IMG/VR virus record: IMGVR_UViG_3300025101_000190
Location: 1-23,781 of that record
Source of the DNA: a virus
DNA length: 23,781 nucleotides
Direction: 5' to 3' (one strand)
In this document: piece by piece, positions 15,614 through 21,471 of the stretch
How positions within the stretch are numbered: the stretch's first letter is position 1
Layout of the letters: each line of letters begins with the position of its first letter
Made by a program: the position numbers and the translations under genes
Notes under the pieces: generated by a model
What the model was told of the DNA's origin: nothing
Databases searched by the model: none
The model's input: only the letters and a program-made list of their open reading frames with translations

Positions 15614-16203
15614 TAGAATTTAACCCCTACATTATTTCCTGATCTTTGTTTATTTTTTATTCTAGCTTTTTTGATTTCTTTTAGATATTCTGCTTTATAA
15701 GTAGATCTAAAAGTCATTAATTCATCTACACTCATTCTAGATAATGATCTTCCTGCTATAGAAAAAGATGATTGATCAATAGTTGCTCTATTTTCTAACA
15801 CAGCTTCTATATTATCTAAACATTTTTTTGCGTGGCTTCTTAAATCAGCATTAGTATTTGCAAAATTTGTTTCTATAGTTGTTCTACCAGAATCTATTTC
15901 TATTCTTTGAGAATCAGAAGATCTAGTGATGAAGGCTTTCCAAACATAATCTCCTGCTGTATAACTAGTGGTACTTGATGATGAAACTTCGATAAAATAA
16001 GTATCGGAAGCTTCTACGGCAGTTAAAGTAAATTTGTGTGAACCGCCTCCACCACTATCCTCATGAAATTCATACGTTAAAGCGTATGATCCAATAGGAT
16101 AATCATTGTTAAGATCTTCTCTTTTCCATGTCCATCTATCTCCTGCGACTAGGGTATCTGGCTCTTGAGTTGGATAATTTGCTCTATCGAATAAATTTGA
16201 CAT
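15613..16203 (-). CDS. Head-tail joining protein with gpW-like C-terminus
   Basis: A 196-residue protein. Residues 1-115 are a beta-rich domain (AGDRWTWKREDLNNDYPIGS, ALTYEFHEDSGGGGSHKFTL, DYVWKAFITRSSDSQRIEID). Residues about 120-196 are helical: SHAKKCLDNIEAVLENRA, then SFSIAGRSLSRMSVDELMTF and a basic tail. The S-I-A-G-R-S-L-S/T-R turn between two helices is characteristic of gpW-like head completion proteins, but lambda gpW is only 68 residues, so this is a larger two-domain version. It lies directly before the portal gene, as W does in lambda. No good ribosome site precedes the ATG. A TATAAT-like hexamer lies 38 bases upstream, but no matching -35 was found. Confidence 0.72.
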   Translation of the reverse strand: MSNLFDRANYPTQEPDTLVAGDRWTWKREDLNNDYPIGSYALTYEFHEDSGGGGSHKFTLTAVEASDTYFIEVSSSSTTSYTAGDYVWKAFITRSSDSQRIEIDSGRTTIETNFANTNADLRSHAKKCLDNIEAVLENRATIDQSSFSIAGRSLSRMSVDELMTFRSTYKAEYLKEIKKARIKNKQRSGNNVGVKF

Positions 16204-16254
16204 ATAACGTTTTAAGGAAAAAAATTCCTTTACGAAATATATTATATTTTAATT

Positions 16255-17361
16255 TTAACTATTTTTATATGATTCAATACTTAAATTATTTTGATCTAGA
16301 ATATAAGTATCTGAGGGATGTATATCTAAATCATTAAAACTACTAATAAGATCTAAGCTTAGCATTTTCTTTTGTCTTCCTTTAGGATGATCTGTAATTT
16401 TACAACTATTCCAAACTTTATCTCTATCTAAATGATCATAATCATTGCCCGGTTTAATATAATTTTCTATCCATCTTATATAATCGCACATAACATCTTC
16501 TGTATTGTAAGGAAGAGAACCAGTATCTTCGTATATTTTTTTTACAAGATCATCAATAGGTTCTTTATCGCTTATTAGTTTCGCACACTCTATTGCGTTA
16601 GAGCCATAAAAAAAATCTGATTCTGTATCTATAAGATCAGGAAACCAATCAGCAATATCTGCTAAAAAAGCAGCATATTGAAATTTGTATCTTACAAGAC
16701 CCATCTTGTTATTCCAGTCATACATAACATTTGCTAATTCTCTAAATTTTATATTTTGTTTTCTTTCTAAAGTATCTATAACAAGGTTAATTAAACTTGG
16801 AAGGTAATTAACTATAAAATAATCTCCACCTCTTTTATATTGCGTTTTTAAATAATCAGGGACTTTTGGGAATTTAGGAAACTGATAACCTACGGACGTG
16901 TAAAATGTTTTATCATAGCTTTTAACTAATTCTTTTATATCTGTTATATCACTACATTGCCATAAATCAAAAAGAATTGTATTGTGATATCCGCTTGGTT
17001 TTTTTGCGTAATTTATAGCACTTCCTGTCAGTCTATGTATCATAAAAATATAAAGCCAGGTTTTAAGATCATGTTTTGTACCTTTCCATTTTTTTATTAT
17101 TTCTCTTCGTTCATTTGTACAAAAACCCATTTGTATTTTTGTATAGTAAGGGTGTGTACTTTGATCTTGATAAAAAATATCGTTTATGATCTGACTAAAA
17201 CCAGCATACTTTCTTTCAACTACATCATAAAGTTCAACTTCTTTCATAAGATCATCTTCTATATCACAATCTTTGTGATCTAAAATTCCTAAATTACAAT
17301 GGCTTTGTTGTTTTTTTGCCATTTTGTAATATCTGATAAATTCCTCGTAATACTTATTCAT
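16255..17361 (-). CDS. Putative amino acid:DNA transferase-like base-hypermodification enzyme
   Basis: A 368-residue protein without signal or membrane segments. Conserved-looking blocks are HRLTGSAINYAKKPSGYHNT (109-128), FYTSVGYQFPKFPKV (153-167), YKRGGDYFIVNYLP (175-188), MYDWNNKMGLVRYKFQYAAF (213-232) and the acidic DIADWFPDLIDTESDFFYGS (235-254). This combination resembles, from memory, the amino acid:DNA transferase (ADDT) group associated with thymine hypermodification in phages, where an amino acid or amine is attached to an activated 5-hydroxymethyl group of the base. I cannot run a profile search. An alpha-glutamyl/putrescinyl thymine pyrophosphorylase-type helical enzyme is the main alternative. 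It overlaps the PLP gene by eight bases and is the last gene of the seven-gene modification block. Confidence 0.5.
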   Translation of the reverse strand: MNKYYEEFIRYYKMAKKQQSHCNLGILDHKDCDIEDDLMKEVELYDVVERKYAGFSQIINDIFYQDQSTHPYYTKIQMGFCTNERREIIKKWKGTKHDLKTWLYIFMIHRLTGSAINYAKKPSGYHNTILFDLWQCSDITDIKELVKSYDKTFYTSVGYQFPKFPKVPDYLKTQYKRGGDYFIVNYLPSLINLVIDTLERKQNIKFRELANVMYDWNNKMGLVRYKFQYAAFLADIADWFPDLIDTESDFFYGSNAIECAKLISDKEPIDDLVKKIYEDTGSLPYNTEDVMCDYIRWIENYIKPGNDYDHLDRDKVWNSCKITDHPKGRQKKMLSLDLISSFNDLDIHPSDTYILDQNNLSIESYKNS

Positions 17362-18205
17362 TCCAATCTCTATAACTGTTTATGTTTTTATATAAGTTTT
17401 TATTTTGCAAAACAGGTTCTGTTCCAACATTCCAAAACAAAATATCTTTATTAGTATTTTTAGGTATATATTTCCAAACCTTAGCATCATAAGAATCTAC
17501 AGATGGAAAAGGTGGCATATTATTTTTACTTTCTGATGTTTGAAAAGGCAAAGGTTCAGATATTACAGAAGATCTTCCTAACTCACCTTCCTTTAAATTT
17601 CTTGCAACTGCAACAGAAATAAATTCTGAATTAGGCCAAGCTAATTGCAAGGATCTTGATAAAACACCTGTTGATATTGCTGTATAAACAATATCAGGTT
17701 CTTTTATTTTTTTTGCTACTTTTATCATTCCACATACAACAAGTTTATGATTTAATCCTAAAGGTACAAAGTAGTGTCCATGATCCTCTGCGTATTTTTT
17801 TGCGATTCTGTTTAAATTAGGCATAGCAGCTATTCTATGAAATATAGGTTTAGCACCTCTTTCTATACAACAAGCTTGATGTTCGCTTATCTTTTTAGAA
17901 GATGGCATAAATAAAATAACGTTTTTATTGTGCCTTTTTGCAACATCAATTATAGAAACTCCAGCTAAACCAACTCTTGGTTGTACATAAACAATAGTAT
18001 CTTCTTTTACTTGACTTAATAACGCATCTGCTCCTCGACATTTTGTACCTACCAAAAGATCATCTCTTACTACTCTTACATTTTCATAAGTTTTTATCAC
18101 AGGATCTGGATAAGGATCTTCCCAACCTTTTAACAGATCAAGATATATATTTTTATATTTTTGATCTTTATTTGTGCCGTCTTGTATGTGATTATTATGA
18201 CTCAT
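17354..18205 (-). CDS. Fold-type II PLP-dependent enzyme (tryptophan synthase beta-like)
   Basis: A 283-residue soluble enzyme. VVRDDLLVGTKCRGADALLS (45-64) matches the ACC deaminase/cysteine synthase-like pattern in which the lysine of G-T-K-x-R (Lys55) binds pyridoxal phosphate. DTIVYVQPRVGLAGVSIIDV (69-88) is the following substrate-binding strand and helix. TAISTGVLSRSLQLAWPN (175-192) sits where the phosphate-binding Gly/Ser/Thr loop is found. The rest of the fold is present, though the C-terminus is shorter than in free-standing amino acid enzymes. Such enzymes act on the beta or gamma carbon of amino acids. In this cluster it could supply or process the amino acid placed on the base (inference). 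It overlaps both neighbours by 8-11 bases. Confidence 0.7.
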   Translation of the reverse strand: MSHNNHIQDGTNKDQKYKNIYLDLLKGWEDPYPDPVIKTYENVRVVRDDLLVGTKCRGADALLSQVKEDTIVYVQPRVGLAGVSIIDVAKRHNKNVILFMPSSKKISEHQACCIERGAKPIFHRIAAMPNLNRIAKKYAEDHGHYFVPLGLNHKLVVCGMIKVAKKIKEPDIVYTAISTGVLSRSLQLAWPNSEFISVAVARNLKEGELGRSSVISEPLPFQTSESKNNMPPFPSVDSYDAKVWKYIPKNTNKDILFWNVGTEPVLQNKNLYKNINSYRDWNE

Positions 18206-19181
18206 CGTCTAAAAACCTACCCCAATCTTTTCTTCTATAATGTGTCGGAGCTATATGAACACTTGAGCTCAACTCCATTATTTCTTTTGCATATGATTCA
18301 GGATCCATTGTGTACCAATGAGGTGGAGGAGACACAACATGTCTATAATTTTGAAACAAATATCTTTTCCATTCATTTGTAAGATCTCTTCTTTCTGTTT
18401 CTGATCCAAAAAACGGTGTTCCTTGATAAAAACCTGTTTTTGGTATTCTTCTAAATTGGTATTCTACGGGAACAGGACAAGCTAATTCTACTCTTATGTC
18501 ATGTCTTTTTTGTAATTCATAACTTCCTTTGATCAAAGAATTAAGCATTTCTTTCCAATCAGTATTATTTCTAATTATATGGTGCCTTATATCTATTGAT
18601 CCAAAACACAAAGTCATTCTCACTATATTCTTAGGTACTTTAATGTAGTCAAACCAGTGTTTCCTTTTTAGTAATCCATACAAAGTTGATCCATCTTTTC
18701 TAAGTATAGAATCGTATCGTTTAGAAAAAGCTATAGAATGTGAATCTCCATAAGTAAGACCGTTAAAGTCTAATAAATTATAATCGCTATATTTTATAGA
18801 ATCTACATTTTTACAAAACTCAGTAACTTGATTGCACCAGTTTTCGGTTATTTTCTCGTATGTACTTTTTGCATTTAAACGTTGTTTAAAAAGTAATCCA
18901 TAATCTGGCATATCATGATCTAAAGAAACAACATTTTTATGTTCCATAACTGTGTTAAATTTTTCATATATATCCTTGTTAAGACCGCCAAAAAGATTTA
19001 AGGATCCTTTAAAATTAACTCCATGATCTATATATACGGTTTCATTTTTTAATATGCTTTTTGTACATTTATGGTTTATTTCTGCTTCTAACATTTCTGA
19101 CCAGCAAAAACTCCACCCGTACGTATGAGATTTAGAATTAACTGGTATATTTGCTAAGGGATTCGTAATCGCATTTTTCAT
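18195..19181 (-). CDS. SGNH/GDSL-like protein with GDSH and DIRHH motifs
   Basis: A 328-residue protein. The N-terminal 140 residues (GWSFCWSEMLEAEI, VYIDHGVNFKGSLNLFGGLN, SLDHDMPDYGLLFKQR) form a distinct domain. From 142 it reads LTYGDSHSIAFSKR, with block I Ser147. LCFGSIDIRHHIIR (191-204) takes the place of the G-x-N-D block, with Ile where Asn is usual. SSSVHIAPTHYRR (305-317) resembles the C-terminal His block. The central RIPKTGFYQGTPFFGS (245-260) is very conserved-looking. SGNH enzymes are esterases or acyl transferases. The substrate here is unknown; a step in building or trimming the base adduct is one possibility. AGGAGA eight bases before the ATG supports this start, despite a 44-base overlap with the deaminase gene. 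Confidence 0.55.
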   Translation of the reverse strand: MKNAITNPLANIPVNSKSHTYGWSFCWSEMLEAEINHKCTKSILKNETVYIDHGVNFKGSLNLFGGLNKDIYEKFNTVMEHKNVVSLDHDMPDYGLLFKQRLNAKSTYEKITENWCNQVTEFCKNVDSIKYSDYNLLDFNGLTYGDSHSIAFSKRYDSILRKDGSTLYGLLKRKHWFDYIKVPKNIVRMTLCFGSIDIRHHIIRNNTDWKEMLNSLIKGSYELQKRHDIRVELACPVPVEYQFRRIPKTGFYQGTPFFGSETERRDLTNEWKRYLFQNYRHVVSPPPHWYTMDPESYAKEIMELSSSVHIAPTHYRRKDWGRFLDDES

Positions 19182-19617
19182 AATGTATATCTCCTAATTT
19201 AAAAATATTTTCCGTAATAACAAACGACTCTCTCCAATAATCACTGACTATTGGTTTTGAGCATGTAAAAACTTGTTTAATTCCAACTTGTACAATTGCT
19301 TTTGCACATTCGCTACAAACATCTAAACCATATACAAATAAAGAAGAATTTTCTAAACTAACACCGTTTAAAGTTGCGTGATATATACAATTCATTTCAG
19401 CGTGTACTATATATTTATATTTAACTTGTCTATTTTCGTATAAATTTTTATCATCATGAAAGGATCTTGGAAAGCCATTATATCCTTGTGATAGCACTTG
19501 ACCTTTGTCGCCTATACAAATAGCACCTACTTTTGTAGATGGATCTTTGCTCCAAGTAGAGATTTCTTTAGCTAATCTAAAGTATCTATACTTCCAAATA
19601 TTCGAAATGTCTCTCAT
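19138..19617 (-). CDS. Deoxycytidylate (dCMP) deaminase
   Basis: A 159-residue zinc-dependent deaminase converting dCMP to dUMP. Zinc and catalytic motifs are HAEMN (His72, Glu74) and CSECA (Cys101, Cys104). WSKDPSTKVGAICIGDKGQV (22-41) and SQGYNGFPRS (43-52) are the nucleotide-binding landmarks of dCMP deaminases. Length is normal for the ComEB/T4 cd family. Product dUMP is the substrate for the thymidylate-synthase-family enzyme encoded immediately upstream, with which it overlaps by 32 bases. The family is often feedback-regulated by dCTP and dTTP; whether that holds here cannot be seen. Confidence 0.92.
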   Translation of the reverse strand: MRDISNIWKYRYFRLAKEISTWSKDPSTKVGAICIGDKGQVLSQGYNGFPRSFHDDKNLYENRQVKYKYIVHAEMNCIYHATLNGVSLENSSLFVYGLDVCSECAKAIVQVGIKQVFTCSKPIVSDYWRESFVITENIFKLGDIHYEKCDYESLSKYTS

Positions 19618-20239
19618 AAATATGTAAGTTTTGTACTTGCCAAAATATATTACCTACTTCTATACATACTAAATCACTGATCATAGTAAGTAAGTATTCT
19701 TGCCAAGCATAATCGTTTTTATAACCGTATACTACATCGTTACTTCTCATTTGCACGACGCAATGTAATTTATTATTTCTAATATAGTAAGTAACAGCGT
19801 TAGTACAAATAAAATCATTTTTGCCGTTACTTTTAAATTCTTCCCAAATAGATGGTCTTGTATAAACTAAACAAGCTCTTCTCGTGTCTTTGTTTTCAAG
19901 TAATTCATCTACAACTTTACTAAATTGATTGTAATACTGATCAGAAAAAACAAGGCGTCCATAATTACTATTTACTTCTCCGTGAGAGTTAGCTGTATAT
20001 TTCCATGCTGCGGGTATAATTTTATAAGGCAAGTCTTTTATATTTGTACTTTGACTTTTATACCATTCTAGTTCTGCGTTAATATATTCTTTATTAACAT
20101 TTCCAAATATAGTATTTTGATCACAAACAAAACTAGCCGGGATCATTTCTATAGTTTTTGATCCTGTCTTATCTATAGTAAATTCTTTATTCTTGTATGC
20201 GTTAATGAAATAATCTTTTATATTACTTGTCTTGTCCAT
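19586..20239 (-). CDS. Thymidylate synthase-family nucleotide (hydroxy)methylase
   Basis: A 217-residue enzyme, shorter than bacterial ThyA (264). Cys145 in DFICTNAVTYYIRNNKLHC is the likely nucleophile, QMRSNDVVYGYKNDYAWQEY (163-182) is the substrate loop, and NLHIYERH (204-211) is the family's H-x-Y motif. It could make dTMP, or 5-hydroxymethyl-dUMP or -dCMP, from methylene-tetrahydrofolate. The residue that reads the pyrimidine (Asn177 in E. coli ThyA) aligns without gaps to Asp176, with Asn175 adjacent, so specificity is ambiguous. The adjacent dCMP deaminase favours a dUMP substrate, and the surrounding genes favour hydroxymethylation. A purine-rich AGGGGGAAAA precedes the ATG. It overlaps the upstream gene by 17 bases. 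Confidence 0.82.
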   Translation of the reverse strand: MDKTSNIKDYFINAYKNKEFTIDKTGSKTIEMIPASFVCDQNTIFGNVNKEYINAELEWYKSQSTNIKDLPYKIIPAAWKYTANSHGEVNSNYGRLVFSDQYYNQFSKVVDELLENKDTRRACLVYTRPSIWEEFKSNGKNDFICTNAVTYYIRNNKLHCVVQMRSNDVVYGYKNDYAWQEYLLTMISDLVCIEVGNIFWQVQNLHIYERHFEYLEV

Positions 20240-20510
20240 CTATTTTCCCCCTGTGAAATAAAATTAAAAATGTCGCATAGTTAATAAGATCTTTTGCATT
20301 GTCTTCTATACCTTCAAAGTTTGGCTCACCATCTGCTTCTATTAATGACCATAGTCTAGTTGTTTTTGTATGTATCATTTCCATAATAGATAATGCACCG
20401 CGTGGATAATAATCAACTTGTTTGATTCTAGATTCTTTATTTTGATAGTCTTCTGATTTCTTTTTTAGTATCTCTAAACATTCAACTAATACTTTTTCTG
20501 CTTCAATCAT
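20223..20510 (-). CDS. DUF1599 / nucleotide modification-associated domain 1-like protein
   Basis: A 95-residue all-helical protein. Its pattern, KKKSEDYQNKE near residue 17, then MEMIHTKTTRLWSLIEADGE (43-62) and DNAKDLINYATFLILF (70-85), follows the DUF1599/Nmad1 family: K-x-x-D-Y near the start, K-x-x-R-x-x-x-L in the middle and D/E-x-x-D-L-I-N-Y-A at the end. The family is related to MazG-type pyrophosphohydrolases and occurs beside genes for modified nucleotides. It may hydrolyse an unmodified or modified dNTP. The gene overlaps its neighbours by 8 and 17 bases, so it is part of the same operon. Confidence 0.65.
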   Translation of the reverse strand: MIEAEKVLVECLEILKKKSEDYQNKESRIKQVDYYPRGALSIMEMIHTKTTRLWSLIEADGEPNFEGIEDNAKDLINYATFLILFHRGKIDGQDK

Positions 20511-20904
20511 TTTTGATCTCCTTTAATGTTCCTACGTTGTCTTGATGATAAGGTGCTTTCCATAATTCTGGTTTTATAAGATCAGGTAAATTATGCTTGT
20601 TTTCTCTTTTATCATTAATATCTTTTTCTTTTATCATATTTGCAAAATGTACTCTTGCCCAAGCTTTCTCAATATCTACATCAAAACTATCTAAAGTACC
20701 TAGTGCTACAACTACTAAATCTATAAAAGCATCAACGATATCGTCTGCGTTGTTTAGATGTCTTGCATCTTGAAGTTCTGTTAGTTCTTCTTTTATGAAA
20801 TTGATTCTAAAATCTAAATATTCTTTTTTTAGATTAGGTTCCATATTTCTAACGGTGTTAGTAATATCAAACCTCTTATTAAGGTCTTTTATATCTTTGA
20901 TCAT
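20503..20904 (-). CDS. All-alpha NTP pyrophosphohydrolase (MazG/PRA-PH-like)
   Basis: A 133-residue helical protein. FIKEELTELQDARHLNNADD (36-55) followed by IVDAFIDLVVVALGTLDSFD (56-75) gives the E-E-x-x-E and D-x-x-x-D metal-binding pattern (Glu39/40/43, Asp58/62) of the phosphoribosyl-ATP pyrophosphohydrolase/MazG superfamily. The end, DLIKPELWKAPYHQD, is similar to phage members of that family. It would cleave a nucleoside triphosphate to monophosphate and pyrophosphate, perhaps removing a competing dNTP such as dCTP, dTTP or dUTP from the pool (inference). It is the first gene of the seven-gene block. AGGAGT six bases before its ATG is a strong ribosome site. Confidence 0.8.
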   Translation of the reverse strand: MIKDIKDLNKRFDITNTVRNMEPNLKKEYLDFRINFIKEELTELQDARHLNNADDIVDAFIDLVVVALGTLDSFDVDIEKAWARVHFANMIKEKDINDKRENKHNLPDLIKPELWKAPYHQDNVGTLKEIKND

Positions 20905-20949
20905 GTTCTACTCCTATAATTAGTGTTACCTTACTAAAATTATCTATAT

Positions 20950-20983
20950 ATGTAAACTTTTATTTACATTTATTTGTTTACAT
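20950..20983. repeat. Three TTTACAT-type sites in the divergent intergenic region
   Basis: ATGTAAA (20950-20956) and TTTACAT (20963-20969) form a perfect inverted repeat with a six-base centre. A further TTTACAT lies at 20977-20983, exactly 14 bases after the second, as part of a longer direct similarity (TTTACATTTATTTG and TTTACATTTGTTTA). The third copy contains the -35 hexamer of the plus-strand promoter. The arrangement looks like an operator for a transcriptional regulator. Confidence 0.5.
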
Positions 20984-21005
20984 TTGTTTATATATATCTT
21001 ATAAT
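20977..21005 (+). promoter_or_regulatory. Near-consensus sigma70-type promoter for the two plus-strand genes
   Basis: TTTACA at 20977-20982, a 17-base spacer, and a perfect TATAAT at 21000-21005. The first gene starts 32 bases after the -10 element with AGGAG upstream of its ATG. Only one -35 position differs from consensus. AT-richness makes chance -10 matches common, but the ideal spacing and correct placement support it. Confidence 0.65.
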
Positions 21006-21037
21006 ATATACATAATTTAATAAAACAGGAGAAAATT

Positions 21038-21247
21038 ATGACTTTTACTAACCGAGAAATCAGAGCAAAACTTAGAGAAATGTTTAATAACAAACTTATT
21101 TCAGATGTTGAGTATGTTCACGCTGAGATGTTTGTTAATGCTTTGTTTTTTACTAAAAATTCAAACCATAAGGAAATAACAAGAACGCTTGAAAAAAGAC
21201 CTTTAGGTTTTGAGTCTGGTGGTGATAGATATAGTATAAATTCTTAA
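21038..21247 (+). CDS. Small plus-strand protein of unknown function, 69 residues
   Basis: Starts MTFTNREIRAKLREMFNNKL and ends GGDRYSINS. It is probably helical in the first half, with a basic amphipathic segment and a hydrophobic YVHAEMFVNALFF stretch, then a basic C-terminus (TRTLEKRPLGFESGGDRYS). No family recognised. It has a strong ribosome site (AGGAG) and a good promoter, and is one of only two genes on the plus strand, so it may be expressed at a different time from the structural operon. A small DNA-binding or host-takeover protein is possible but unsupported. Confidence 0.7.
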   Translation: MTFTNREIRAKLREMFNNKLISDVEYVHAEMFVNALFFTKNSNHKEITRTLEKRPLGFESGGDRYSINS

Positions 21248-21257
21248 GGAGAAAATT

Positions 21258-21458
21258 ATGATCGTACTTAGAAAATATAAAGAGCCTGATGCCAAGTGGG
21301 AACAAATAACACTTGAAGAAGCTATTGATAAACTAGAAGGCTCAGGCTATTGGAAAAAAAATACAGTCAAAGATATGCTTGAAGATGGTCAAAAACTTTG
21401 GTCGCCTTACGCATTTTTTAAAAAACAAGATCAAAAAGAAAAAGAGCCACCTTTTTAG
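21258..21458 (+). CDS. Small plus-strand protein of unknown function, 66 residues
   Basis: Starts MIVLRKYKEPDAKWEQITLE and ends KKQDQKEKEPPF. The middle, LEEAIDKLEGSGYWKKNTVK, looks like a helix-turn-helix-sized element, followed by LWSPYAFFKKQ and a charged tail. No family recognised. It lies 10 bases after the previous gene and has the same leader, AGGAGAAAATTATG, which suggests an expression cassette. Its TAG stop lies within the loop and the first base of the descending arm of the terminator hairpin that follows. Function cannot be inferred. Confidence 0.7.
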   Translation: MIVLRKYKEPDAKWEQITLEEAIDKLEGSGYWKKNTVKDMLEDGQKLWSPYAFFKKQDQKEKEPPF

Positions 21459-21471
21459 GTGGCTTTTTTTT
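21441..21471. terminator. Bidirectional intrinsic terminator between convergent genes
   Basis: GCCACC (21446-21451), loop TTTTTA, GGTGGC (21458-21463) and T8 (21464-21471) on the plus strand. Read on the minus strand the same hairpin is followed by TCTTTTTCTTTTT. It therefore stops plus-strand transcription from the two small genes and minus-strand transcription from the large terminase gene. The seven-gene block downstream thus needs its own promoter. Confidence 0.9.

Noticed and set aside
16213-16229. AAGGAA/TTCCTT hairpin before the gpW-like gene
   Set aside because: The stem is short and AT-rich and is not followed by a T-tract on either strand, so it is not called a terminator.
16241-16246. 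TATAAT on the minus strand upstream of the gpW-like gene as a promoter
   Set aside because: No -35 hexamer lies at 16-18 bases; the nearest TTGAAT is 25 bases away. Chance TATAAT matches are common in this AT-rich DNA.
16984-17283. Plus-strand open frame with hydrophobic stretches opposite the ADDT-like gene
   Set aside because: Phe/Ile/Tyr-rich composition is expected from the complement of an AT-rich Lys/Asn/Tyr-rich gene; no membrane protein is claimed.
16255-20904. Reading the nucleotide genes merely as ordinary dTTP supply
   Set aside because: A deaminase plus thymidylate synthase alone would fit that, but the ADDT-like, PLP, SGNH-like and Nmad1-like genes in the same overlapping operon are not needed for dTTP synthesis. 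It remains the fallback for the two nucleotide enzymes.
20928-20956. Minus-strand promoter using TTTACA at 20956-20951
   Set aside because: At 17-base spacing the -10 would be TAAGGT, which is weak. A promoter for the modification operon is expected here but I cannot place it.
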